Source of the DNA: Dermacentor variabilis
Lineage: Eukaryota; Arthropoda; Arachnida; Ixodida; Ixodidae
DNA: 64,000 nucleotides
Reading direction: 5' to 3'
Assembly (NCBI RefSeq): GCF_050947875.1
Contig: NW_027460291.1
Coordinates: 23,147,368 to 23,211,367, forward strand
In this document: one piece after another, positions 10,866-20,874 of the stretch
Layout: the number at the start of each line of letters is the position of its first letter
Position numbering within the stretch: position 1 is the stretch's first letter
Notes under the pieces: model-generated
Databases searched by the model: none
What the model saw: only the letters and a program-made list of their open reading frames with translations
Told to the model about the DNA's origin: nothing
Position numbers and translations under genes: made by a program

Positions 10866-12179
10866 TTTCTCATCAGCTCTGAAACAGGGGTGTAGATTGC
10901 ATTTTCTCTGCGGGATAGCACTGTGGCTTGAGATCTGTCATTTCTTTCTCCTTGGACAGTGCTTCTAAAAGAAAGCTAGTCGCATTATTCTTGTCCTCTG
11001 TTCCTCCTGTAACCCAACAAAGACGCTGCTTATCCTTCAGTGTTGGCCCAAGACATTTATGCATAAGCCCCGAATTCAAGTTTGAAGCATAAAGAAACAT
11101 AACTTGTGCCCATTTGTGAAAATTAAACTTCATGTTGGTGAAGTTCACTGTGATGGTTGATAATCTTTTTGGCACCTGTAACCAGTGTATCAGCATCGAG
11201 TGTGATCTGTGTTGTGTGTGAAGTACTTGATTCCTGTTTTTACATTGCAGTTGTGGTTAAGTACAGGATCTCATTGCTTTTATTGACCTTTACGTATCTA
11301 ACAAATCTACCGAATTTCTGTAACTCTTACAAAGTTTCACTAATTTTGCAAAGACCATGTGAAGTTTTCTGATAAATTCTGTTCACTGAAATGTTTCACT
11401 CATCAATCTATGACCATACTCTTGATGGTGGAAGAATACCTGTTTTGCACCAGTTTATGCAGACAAAATCAGCACAAACAAATAAACCAGTTTCTGTGAT
11501 CTAAAGTGAATGTCATCTCTCACTCTCCGCTGATTCATAAATTATCATTGAGAGAGTGTGGTTGTTTCTCGCAGAACATTTATCCAGGCAAACTTTTTAA
11601 AAAATGGGGATACGTGCCCCCTCCACTCTCCCTAGTGCTATGTTGGCAAGATTGTTAAGAATTCTAATGTTCAAAGGTTGGCAGGTATTCCTTTATTTTA
11701 AGTCAACTTTGATTACATGCCTCTGTTCTCTGAGGATGCCTATTGACTTTTCAGCTCCAACTAAAGGTATCACTGTTATTAGCTTGAATTCAGACCTAAA
11801 AATATCCCTGTTTAAATAGCACTGTGTAATAAAACAACTATTTTATTTGCCTCAGACAAAGAAAGGCAATTTCATGACTGATTATTGCAATTGCATAGAA
11901 GTACTGTGTTATGCCTGCTTGCAACTGTCGTGGCAAGAAAACATGTCACGTAATTACTGTGACGGAAACTTGAAATTTATGCGAATTTCTTCTTGGATCA
12001 TGGAAACAAACACCACCTTTGTTCCAGACATTACCACACCAGCTGAACCATTTAATCATGAGGCCAAAATACAGGTATCCCTTGATCAGGTTTTCTTCAG
12101 ATCAGACTCAAAAGAAGCAAACCTTAGTGAAAAATGTAGCGGCATAAAATACCACACCCCAGTCTAAATATGTGGAGAC
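10866..12179. other. No gene assigned
   Basis: Contains a 107-codon minus frame (10,873-11,196) and a 106-codon plus frame (11,847-12,167). Neither shows a recognisable domain. The second lies just before a LINE endonuclease remnant and may be its upstream part. Confidence 0.4.
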
Positions 12180-13310
12180 AAAAACCTTGCGATAATCATA
12201 TGAACTGAAACCTCAGCAGCAAAATGATCCAAGGAGTGCATAGGAGTAATACACTCAACTGTTCCACATACCCTTCCAGAAGTACTACCTGTGGTCACTA
12301 GCACAAGGCAATACCACATGCAACATCACCTCTACATTGCTAACATATGCAGCCCACTTAAGCAAAACACTGGCTTTCTCAAAGCACTAAGCTGAACAAT
12401 GCCAACACATACAGTATTTCAAGCGCATCGCAATGTGGAATTTCAGCACCCAATATGGTCTGGCTCTACAACTGTACTTCCAAAGGCACAGTAGTCTTTA
12501 ACGCTGTCGAACACACATTCCTGATTTATCAAGACTGACCAACTCAACACAGAGAGCCTATAAAACATGACATAGTACCTGACCTTACACTTACCAAAGT
12601 ACTACTCACAGCTGCTTACTCACACCTTTTAAAATATTAGCCAAATTCAATAAGAGCTAACCATTATACAAGCTCACAGGGACTGATTACTAATTCGTGC
12701 TAAAGCAAGCAAATACTGCCTGGCATACACGACACACAGCTCTTCAACAGAAAGCCACCAACATTTGCAAAACAGACTCAGTTGAGAACTTATGCTCCAC
12801 CTCAATAACCTCATGTGTAGGAAAGCTTGTGAGAAAAATAGCCCTCAACAGATCACAAACATATTAATGTGACGCATCCTACACACTGATTGGCTACAGA
12901 AAATGTCCACACAGGATGCTTCAGCTCAACTACAGGACAACATAATTAACGGCCTCAGACTAGCACAACTCAAACTTGTCCTAGCCATTAACTCCTAAAA
13001 GGCTTTTGACAGTGCCACTCGCCGCCCCATACTACAGCCATTATAACTTATAAGCCATTACATGTAGCCAAGAACTCGTCTATATGAAAAAGCACGTACA
13101 CAATAAATTTTGGAATATACCACCTCATGCCAAATTCACACATAATAGTCCTGCCATTAACGCCACTTTTCAGTCTAGCAATCTGCCAGGTACGTTCCTT
13201 ACACAAACCTTTAAAAACAGGTCCTTGATTGCCTTGACAATTTCATCAGAAAAAACATAACTAGCTGATCATTGGGCTTGAGCCTTGTTGGTAAACATAA
13301 TTATGATTGT
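12180..13310 (+). pseudogene. Decayed I-group LINE: endonuclease and N-terminal RT
   Basis: With many stops and shifts, the plus strand still reads NICSPLKQNTGFLKALS (endonuclease), a block ending in PDLTLTKVLL (endonuclease C-terminal 'TPDLTfv'), and then RT sequence with QDASAQLQDNIINGLRLAQ and NS*KAFDSATRRPILQPL. The last corresponds to motif A ('LDLKKAFDNV'), with the catalytic Asp replaced and a stop beside it. It is a very old copy inside the ISL2EU-like block. Confidence 0.6.
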
Positions 13311-13905
13311 TTAAGCACTGTGATGGATGGAGAGAATGAAGTGGACATGCGCAAGCCCTAACTACAATGCGGGCTTGTGAGACACCTGCACATATTTATA
13401 TGCATATATATCACACTATCATCGAAGTTAAGATGCCATGTGTGCTCTATGTCGCATTAAAAGAGGTCCTTTTGAGAGAGCTAGTTAAGTCGTGCTCACA
13501 CACTGGGTTTTCAACTTGCCATTTTTGATTGTTTAAGAATCAGCCTAGAGGTCAGTGTCTAAGTAAGAAATCAAGAGAACATAGCACCAATCTTATGACA
13601 GGATGTGACTGGCTCTGCACTGTAGCATGTGTGATTGTGAGCTGTTATTTCAGAAATCCTTTGTTCTGTTCACTCCCTAGGCTCATTCCTTAAGCAGTGA
13701 CAAAAGAACGTGTATGAGCACTTCTACACTAGCTTTGTCAAAAAAAAATTTGTGGGATTTACATGCACATAAATATGAGCACTTGTCTCTAATGAAGCAT
13801 TTGATGAGGTTTGTGCGTGTCTACTTGCCGATTTACACTTTTAGCTGAGAGCAGAGTGATAACACTGAGCGAGGCACTTCAAAAAATATGTGACGTAGAA
13901 ATATT
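13311..13905. other. No gene seen
   Basis: AT-rich DNA between the LINE remnant and the YqaJ pseudogene's 3' end; includes a TATATGCATATATAT tract near 13,400. Confidence 0.5.
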
Positions 13906-15720
13906 TCATCTTAGGAATATATTCAGCGAGGAAGCCGTCATCACGGTTGACGTGATCACACTGTGGTTGCTCGAGTAAAGAAAAGAGAAAGCATGGTTGA
14001 GCATCAATATGTACAACATGAGCTGCACCTGTGTGAAATACACATGAGTGCTCTTTAGAGTAAGTTGCCCATTAATATAATGGATGTCAGGGACAAAGCT
14101 AATTTCCTTCACGGGATCAATAAGTGGGCTGTCCCGTAGGGAAAATGACACTTGATCTCGACTAAATGAATCGAGTCGTCGAAATCTATGATGCCATCTG
14201 GGCTGCAGCACAACCATGGTTGCTTCTCTGATATAAGTCAAATCTGCAAGAAAACATATTATGTAGTTTCCACGCATTGATGGAAATTATACAGATGTGA
14301 TACCATCTGTATGCGAAGCCCCAGAGAAACCTCGAGTTCCTCTCTTGCTGTTTCTTCGGTGCTCTTTCCTGCATGCAGAAAATGCTCATAATTGCCTGCA
14401 CTACAATAAAAAAGCTGCTATAAGATGCGTGGATTTAGCAGACACTGGTGCAGAGTACCTTTTGCACGAGTGCATGTTCTGCACATACTGAGAGAGATTT
14501 AAAGAAGAAATGGTAGGAAGGCTGACCATGGTGCCAATACAGCTTATTTTAATTCTTGCCATACGAAGTTGCAGCTGTAGAAAAAAACTTCGGCGCAGCT
14601 AGTGCTTCGGTCAGACGGTCAAAATCACTCCTCCTCGTCTTCACCTTGTGGGCACTGGAACTTGTTAGGCGGATGCGGCGCTCTTTGTGCCATCTGGAAG
14701 AGAACATGTCTCAGTTAAACAAGTCACATGTATTTAAAATTAGAAGTTTGTGTTAATAAAAAATTATCTAACCTCCCCATGGCAGCCTGGCCCGTGGTGA
14801 TTTCGGCAATCTCTAATATTTGGTCAATGTTTTTTTACGAATTTTTTGTAGAAATCTTTTTCAGGGATAGACATCTTTGAGATCATGTTTTCTCTTTTCA
14901 GAATAAAAGGAGAGGTCGAAGTGACCCTTAGCGCACAGTGTATGCTGCCCTCCTTATCTAGTATTTTTTTAGCGATTCTCGGTCGAAGCTGTCCTCTACG
15001 TCTGCTAGATGTGCCGTCGCCGACACCTGGATCATGTCCCCGCGCTCCTCAAGCTCCTTAATGGCACAATTTACACCTGCAAAACTGCGAGAAAAGAGCT
15101 GCAGGGCTCACCATCTGCAGAATCAGTTTTCGCGAAGGTCGACCTGCAAAAATGATTGCATCAATCAGCGGCAAAGTCGCATCACACACACACAAAGTAC
15201 AAAACGAACTTCTCGTACGGGAAAAGAGTTCCTTGATTGATTTTTTGACATCGACGTTGGCACGCGATGATGGCTCCTTCCATGCGCATGGAACATGCGT
15301 GCACGATGTATATTCGTATTCATTTAAGAATATCGCCACGGCCTCGGCGTGCTTGCACCAGCCTCCGCAGCCAGCTTTGCTTGTACAGCTTGCGTGCAAG
15401 ATATTTCCGCAATTTTCTGACAACTAAAAAAGAAAAACAATGAAGCGGTTAGCGATACTGAGGCACTTCTTTTTTTTAAGAAAGGATTGGCTCACCTCCA
15501 CACGCACATCGTAGTCCATGCTTTTCATCTGGGCAACACATTTGCCGACGATGTCCGACGGGCCTCTTGCGTTCACCGACTCTTCTCTTACTGCGTAAAC
15601 GTGCCTCCTATAGTACAACTTCGCACCCATGCGTAAGCAGCTCATCTTGAAGTAGCGATCGATATTTTCTATTTTTCGAGAACCGCAAAACAACACACGC
15701 CGATCACTCGTCAACGCCAT
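13906..15720 (-). pseudogene. SWIM zinc finger / YqaJ-type nuclease gene, multi-exon, frameshifted
   Basis: YqaJ proteins are lambda-exonuclease-like PD-(D/E)xK nucleases; animal versions often carry an N-terminal SWIM zinc finger. Exon A (15,720-15,496) is exactly 75 codons from ATG. A 72-bp GT-AG intron leads to exon B from 15,423, whose frame gives the SWIM finger: ASCTSKAGCGGWCKHAEAVA, then SCTHVPCAW. An exon near 15,140-14,773 carries NCAIKELEERGDMIQVSA and ILEIAEITTGQAAMG. A 79-bp intron then joins in phase to 14,693, giving WHKERRIRLTSS and SDFDRLTEAL, the YqaJ 'W...R..RiTaS' block. The last exon from 14,243 gives QPWLCCSPDG and IHLVEIKC (the D...ExK active-site motif), then STHVYFTQVQLMLYIL. 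Damage: a one-base loss directly after EIKC, indels in two A-runs, another near 15,090, and an in-frame stop at the start of the last exon. Two or more exon joins are unresolved, and a 28-nt micro-exon at 14,459-14,486 is possible. Confidence 0.75.
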
Positions 15721-15766
15721 CTCCACACAAAGCGCAGCGTGCGCGGCGCGGCCGTAAACAGTGGTG

Positions 15767-15813
15767 CCTCCAACCTGAAATCTCCGCGGATGTGGCGCAG
15801 CATGTAGCGGTAC
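15767..15813 (-). repeat. Putative right terminal inverted repeat of the ISL2EU-like element
   Basis: The plus strand reads CCTCCAACCTGAAATCTCCG... ending near GTAGCGG. Its complement resembles 6,764-6,807. See that entry for the comparison and doubts. Confidence 0.35.
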
Positions 15814-16636
15814 AGTGACGCCGCGTAATCAGATCTCGAGGTCTATAGCGACGGTAGTACCTGTGCACTGTGTACTGAGGAGAAAAAGTTGAAATGTAAA
15901 GTCATCATTTTGCCAAGGTTACATCAGTCGCACCTTCTGCATAATTGCAAAAGGCAACAATCAATCACAAAATATACAGTGCTAGTCCAGGAACTATACT
16001 CACATTATGACTTCTTTCATGCCAAGCAGTCAGGCAGCGATATTTCTTCTAAGCGAAGCACATTTCTTGTTTTAAAATTTTTGAAGTAAGTTTAATGTTG
16101 TAAAAAACTGTAAGTTTCGACACATAAACAAAGTTCATCACGGTGACGATCAGGCCAGGGTTGAGCCCGTTTGAATAGAAGTCTCTAGACAGTCGCAACT
16201 TATCCTGAGCAGTAGTCCAAACAAGACAGAGCTACTGGAAAAGGTGGAGACGAAGTGATCAACAGAAACCGAACGATGTCTCAGGCGGCAGGTGCCGGCA
16301 TCTCAAGGGGACTTGTTTCATCAGGGAGACTGCTCTGCCCAGCCTGAGGCGTCCACTGCTTTAACCCTGTTAATCCAAGATAGTAGAGATGTTCCAGTCG
16401 CAATACTTATTGCAGGTATGAATTACCGAATACCATCAGCGAAACTTGTTCTGATGCAAGTTTTCACGCCTAGTTTTCTTATTTCTTACAGTTGATACCA
16501 CTTTTCATAATAGAGGACTTCCGCATCCCAGGCATCTCCGGAATTTTCTTGGCAGGCGTCATGAGTGCATCAATAAGGTACCGCAGTATTTATTTTTTAT
16601 TCTAACAGGAACATCGCGTGATAAGTGGATAGCATG
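15814..16636. other. No gene seen
   Basis: Short frames only; the right part directly precedes a Ty3/gypsy insertion at an ATAT site. Confidence 0.5.
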
Positions 16637-16640
16637 ATAT

Positions 16641-16946
16641 TGACACGTGTACTTATCTTTATCGGGCGACCACGTTTCGCCGCCTAACAGACGTTATCGC
16701 ACAGCGCGGGACGCGCCCGCATGTATCCGAAGTTTCTGGAAAGTTACCAATGCTTCTATCCGCTGTCTGTTGTCGCCGAACCTTGTGTTGTCTGATTTCA
16801 TCGCCTGACGCGAATGGTGTAGCACTTTGTGGAAGGCACGCGGGTCCCAACGATTAGTCTGGAAAATTCGACGACTGCTGTGTAAAAGCCGACGCGCTTG
16901 GTCCGCCGATCAGATTTTCAACGATCGCCGACTGTGTTCGCTGCTA
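16641..16946 (+). repeat. Truncated 5' LTR
   Basis: About 306 bp, matching the first three quarters of the 3' LTR (18,308-18,724) with scattered substitutions. Similarity ends at GTTCGCTGCT and jumps to pol sequence. Confidence 0.85.
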
Positions 16947-18052
16947 GTGACTTCGCTCAACAGCAACGAGTAGACGCGGAGCAAAAAGGCCTCGTCGATT
17001 ATTTGGAAGGGCACACCGACGTTGTCCCTACGGCATTTAAGCGCGGATTGTCTTCGTTCACGCTTCAAAACTACCTACTCGTGAAGAAGAACTTCACACC
17101 AGTCCTCGCCAACTACCTTCTTGTTGTGCCGTCGGCGCTGCATCCAGGAGTACTGCACGCCCTACATGACGATCCGACCGCTGGGCACCTCGGTTTCTCC
17201 CGGACCCTATCGAGGATACAAGAAAGGTATTACTCGCCGCGCCTAACCGCCGATGTCGCCCGTTACGTCAAGACATGTCGAGACTGTCAGCGACGCAATA
17301 CACCACCGACAAAGCCAGCGGGATTACTACAGCCGATCAAGCCTCCTTACCGACCTTTTCAGCAGATTGGGATCGACTTGCTGGGACCGTTTCCGATATC
17401 AACGTCCGGAAATAAATGGATCATCGCGGCGACGGACTATCTTACCCGCTTCGCTGAAACTAAAGCTCTACCGAAAGGCAGCGCAGCCGAAGTGGCGAAA
17501 CTTTTCGTCGAGAACATTCTGCTGCGACATGGTGCCCCGGAAGTCCTCATCACCGACAGAGGAACAGCGTTTACAGCAGAGCTCACCCAAGCCATTCTGC
17601 AGTACAGCCATACAAGCCACAGGAGGACAACGGCCTACCAGCCAAAGACGAATGGTCTTACGGAGCGGCTGAATAAGACTCTCACCGACATGCTAGCAAT
17701 GTACGTCGACGTCGAACACAAGACCTGGGATGCCGTCCTGCCGTACGTAACATTTGCTTACAACACGGCGGTGCAAGAAACAACACAGATCACGCCGTTC
17801 AAGGTAGAATACGGCAGGAACTCGACGACGACGCTAGACGCCATGCTGCCGCACGTCACTCACGAGGAGAATCTTGACGTCGCTACATATCTCCAGCGCG
17901 CCGACCAAGCCCGACAGCTCGCCCGCCTGCGGATCATGAACCAGCAGAGTACCGACAGCGGACGCTACAACCTCCGACGACGCTTCGTCGAGTACCAGAG
18001 CGGCGACCGTGTTTGCGGATGGACCCCGATACGCCGACGGAGACTAAGTTAG
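16898..18052 (+). CDS. Ty3/gypsy integrase, open frame beginning inside the LTR
   Basis: A 384-codon frame starts in the LTR remnant (about 16 LTR-derived residues) and continues in frame into integrase. Residues about 80-130 form the HHCC zinc domain (HALHDDPTAGH...CRDCQRRN). The RNase H-like core has the DDE triad in IGIDLLGPFP, ITDRGTAF and NGLTERLNKTL, all intact. After residue about 370 the frame shifts: the next frame resumes the C-terminal domain (IRRIGALDYEVVP and a KPFYG-type end) to about 18,203. Integrase normally joins retroelement DNA to the chromosome as part of Pol. Here it is isolated from RT and protease and downstream of LTR promoter sequence. Whether it is expressed is unknown. 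Confidence 0.75.
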   Translation: MVRRSDFQRSPTVFAASDFAQQQRVDAEQKGLVDYLEGHTDVVPTAFKRGLSSFTLQNYLLVKKNFTPVLANYLLVVPSALHPGVLHALHDDPTAGHLGFSRTLSRIQERYYSPRLTADVARYVKTCRDCQRRNTPPTKPAGLLQPIKPPYRPFQQIGIDLLGPFPISTSGNKWIIAATDYLTRFAETKALPKGSAAEVAKLFVENILLRHGAPEVLITDRGTAFTAELTQAILQYSHTSHRRTTAYQPKTNGLTERLNKTLTDMLAMYVDVEHKTWDAVLPYVTFAYNTAVQETTQITPFKVEYGRNSTTTLDAMLPHVTHEENLDVATYLQRADQARQLARLRIMNQQSTDSGRYNLRRRFVEYQSGDRVCGWTPIRRRRLS

Positions 18053-18294
18053 AAGCTACTGCGACGCTATTTCGGACCCTAGAAGGTCATCCGACGTATT
18101 GGCGCACTGGACTATGAGGTCGTGCCAGACAGCATTTCGCATTCACAGCGGCGCCGCACACGATCTGAAGTGGTCCACGTGGTGCGTCTTAAACCCTTCT
18201 ACGGACGCTGACGAACTTATTTTGTTGTTTTCGCTGCTACGAGTGCTGTTCTTTATTACTTTCGTTTGTTTGCAGCATCGGCTCGATGCTCTTT

Positions 18295-18304
18295 AAGAGG
18301 GGGG
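18295..18304 (+). promoter_or_regulatory. Polypurine tract of the gypsy element
   Basis: AAGAGGGGGG lies 3 bp before the 3' LTR start, the expected place for plus-strand DNA priming. Confidence 0.6.
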
Positions 18305-18307
18305 TAT

Positions 18308-18724
18308 TGACACGTGTACTTATCTTTGTCGGGCGACCACATTTCGTCGCCTAATAAATGTTATCGTACAGCGCGGGACGCGCCCGCATGTATCCGAAGT
18401 TTCTAGAAAGTTATCGATGCTCCTATACGTTGTCTGTTGTCGCCGAACCTTGTGTTATTTGATTTCATCGCCCCACGCGAATGGTGTAGAACTTTGTGGA
18501 AGGCACGCGGGTCTCAACGATTAGTCTGGAACATTCGACGACTGCTGTATAAAAGCCGACGCGCTTGACCCGCCGATCGGATTTTCGACGATCGCTGACT
18601 GTGTTCGCCGCTCTCGCCATTCTTTGAGTTTAGCTTGTTTTTCAGGACACAAGTTCGCCCAATAAAATGCTAGTTTCGTCTTTCGCAGTTGGGCTGCTTT
18701 CTTCATCGTCACTACCACGTCACA
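18308..18724 (+). repeat. 3' LTR (417 bp, TG...CA)
   Basis: Starts TGACACGTG and ends CGTCACA. It carries a TATAAAA at 18,548-18,554 and an AATAAA at 18,661-18,666, the layout of a retroelement promoter and poly(A) signal. A related copy forms the solo LTR at 55,131-55,563. Confidence 0.85.
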
Positions 18725-18728
18725 ATAT

Positions 18729-20087
18729 TAAAATTTTGTCATTGCACATTGAAGAGTTCGCAGATACCTGCTCGTGCTTACTACAGTGCTCTGAAGAGCG
18801 TCTGCGAACTTTTTTGTCAGCATTCATTACCATCAAGGATGCTCTAAGCAGTATGATGAGTGTAGCGCGCAGGAGTGGATATTGCCTAAGTACCGGTCTG
18901 TGATTATTATTTTCTCATACTGAATGGAATACAATAGTACAGAGTTAGCACCGCAGCGATCATAAAATACCTATTAAGTTATTTGAAACGCTCCTTCTTC
19001 ATCTCTACAGGAGAGAGTTTGCAAATAAGAATACCTACCTATGACTTGTACAACCCATATGTTTTTCAAGAACAAACCTATAGAAATTAAATTGGGCCAG
19101 TAGGATTATAAGAATAAATAAATATATACCTTGTTCATGTTCTTCGTATCTGGCCAGATCTTGGGAAGTTAGCATGCCGAGTGGGTAGAAGTAGTTCGTT
19201 TTCCTGTATATCTTGATTCTTCTACGTATCACTTTCTTACTACTCTTTTTTTTGCCTGTTGAAACCTAAATTTTCTGGCCGCTAGAGTTGACCTTGCGCA
19301 GATATCCAGTGTTTGTTATGCGATGTTGGCGTATTGAGGTAGTGTACAGTTGTGTTCGCAACTCGCCTCATGTTCGCGTTCGAGGTAGTTGGTTGATACT
19401 GTTGCAGCAACAAGAAATACTGAGTCATGGATTTACTTATACGTCTTGCAATCGTTCTCGGAAAAGGAGACGTCAGCTGTTTTGAACTTTGCAAATAGCG
19501 CAATGTAGACAATTGCTGAAAACTTATTTTTCACAGGAAGTGAAACGCAACGTCCCAAACGTGTTGTCCTGATGCTGTGTTAAAAGATTTGCCTACAAAA
19601 TAGGCAGAGTGTGAAGGTATAAAAGGTGAGCAGGGCATACCTCATTGGAAATCGATATAGAGAACTGTACCAGTCAGGAGAAATTAAAGAAAGTATGATG
19701 GAAAGTCATCTAGCCCCCATTTTCTGATTACGTCTAAAGAATTTTATTAGCGCACTGTTCACTTTTAAGGTGAACTAGCCGCATCGTAATATTCAAGACG
19801 TCTTATTCAAGTGAATTAATTACGCAAGAGGTAAAAGAGCAAAATATTCTCTAGAGTTATCATAATCTGACACTGCCTCACGATAAAAAAACAATGCCAA
19901 GCATGTTCTAACATTTCACGTCACTGTGCTCGCTGCGGCACGTGAAGCAGGCTCCGTGTGGTATCAGGCCACGCATCGCAACACCGTGATGGTGATGCAT
20001 AAGTGATAATTTCTGGCGTGAGTTGCTTTCATGCTCAATAAATTCAAATAAATTCATGAACACTCGCCCAACTATTAGTTGTACTTA
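18729..20087. other. No gene seen
   Basis: AT-rich, with frames under 80 codons and no recognised motif. Confidence 0.5.
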
Positions 20088-20312
20088 AATATAGGTTCTG
20101 GGATCTTACGTGCCAGAACCATGATACTTTTATGGCTCATGCCAATCTCAGGGACCCGGGTACAATTTTTACCACGTGGGGTTCTTTAACGTGAGCCTAA
20201 ATTGAAATACAAGACTGCTGTTGCATTTCACGCCCAGGGAATTCCGCGGCCATGATATAACCAATGACCTCGAACTCAGCAGTGCACGACCATGGCTGCT
20301 GAGCTACCAGGG
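20088..20312 (-). mobile_element. tRNA-derived SINE
   Basis: Read on the minus strand it starts with a degenerate tRNA-like head (complement of GCTGCTGAGCTACCAGGGC) and continues through the family body, seen on the plus strand as ACGTGGGGTTCTTTAACGTG and, farther on, TTACGTGCCAGAACCA. The same body recurs at 45,388-45,612 and in reverse at 24,514-24,738. Resembles tick SINEs of the Ruka kind. Old and diverged. Confidence 0.6.
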
Positions 20313-20702
20313 CAAGTTCAGAAAAAAAACGCAGTTTTGCCTAAAAGCGAATCATGAATTGCGGTAGCTAACCATTAGACAGCTGTACCATGAAAGGTTA
20401 CTAGCTTCATCGGCTGTGTAAATTACTGGCATTATAGATACGCTTACTAAATATATTGGAATGCTGGTGCCACACGCGCATGGGCAAACACGAACTGATC
20501 CCGCTAAATGATCGCGAAAACTGGCTCTCACAACGCTGCCGCGATTAACAGCTCTAGCGCCGAGTGAATGCTTCGTGCTACCGTTACCTTCCGGGTGTCA
20601 TTGAAACATGTCATTACACGACTTCCAACAGAAAGCACGCGAGAATGCAGTGTAGGCGGCCCCGGCTGAAGCCGCAAGCCATCTTGACTATTAAATTGCA
20701 AT

Positions 20703-20800
20703 AGATTAACTTAAGGGATTTTACGCCCCAAAACCACAATCTGATTATAAGGCACGCTGTAGTGGGTGGTCACCAGAACAGAAATTGGCGTCCCTGGTGC
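20703..20800 (-). mobile_element. SINE 3' fragment
   Basis: TTTTACGCCCCAAAACCACA followed by TGATTATAAGGCACGCTGTA matches the tail half of the SINE family (compare 45,390-45,440). The tRNA-like head is missing. Confidence 0.5.
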
Positions 20801-20874
20801 AGTATTCGTCCACAACCTCCCTAATGATATCTTCAATTAACCAATGCCCCTCACTCCCCAGCGGCTGCGGATCA

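Larger units (their letters stand above)
6764..15813. mobile_element. Candidate ISL2EU-type DNA transposon (THAP-DDE transposase plus YqaJ nuclease)
   Basis: Two convergent spliced genes lie inside this 9-kb block: a THAP/DDE transposase (plus, 6,843-9,394) and a SWIM/YqaJ-family nuclease (minus, 13,906-15,720). ISL2EU is the eukaryotic DNA transposon superfamily described as carrying exactly this pair. A weak inverted similarity at 6,764-6,807 and 15,767-15,813 sits just outside both start codons and may be the eroded termini. The interior also holds a Penelope tail (10,316-10,865) and a decayed LINE (12,180-13,310), which are later insertions. Both genes carry several stops and frameshifts, so the copy is not autonomous. 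Element limits and superfamily are inferred; the two gene identities are better supported. Confidence 0.6.
16637..18728 (+). mobile_element. Ty3/gypsy LTR retrotransposon, internally deleted (LTR-integrase-LTR)
   Basis: ATAT at 16,637-16,640 and 18,725-18,728 is a 4-bp target duplication. The 3' LTR is complete (TGACACGTG...CGTCACA). The 5' LTR is cut off at about 16,946 and joined directly to the integrase part of pol, so gag, protease, RT, RNase H and the primer binding site are gone. The polypurine tract and integrase C-terminus remain. Intact outer ends and duplication show that the copy integrated normally; the deletion happened either during reverse transcription or later. Confidence 0.85.

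Noticed and set aside
10873..11196. 107-codon minus frame upstream of the Penelope nuclease as its RT
   Set aside because: No RT motif is visible.
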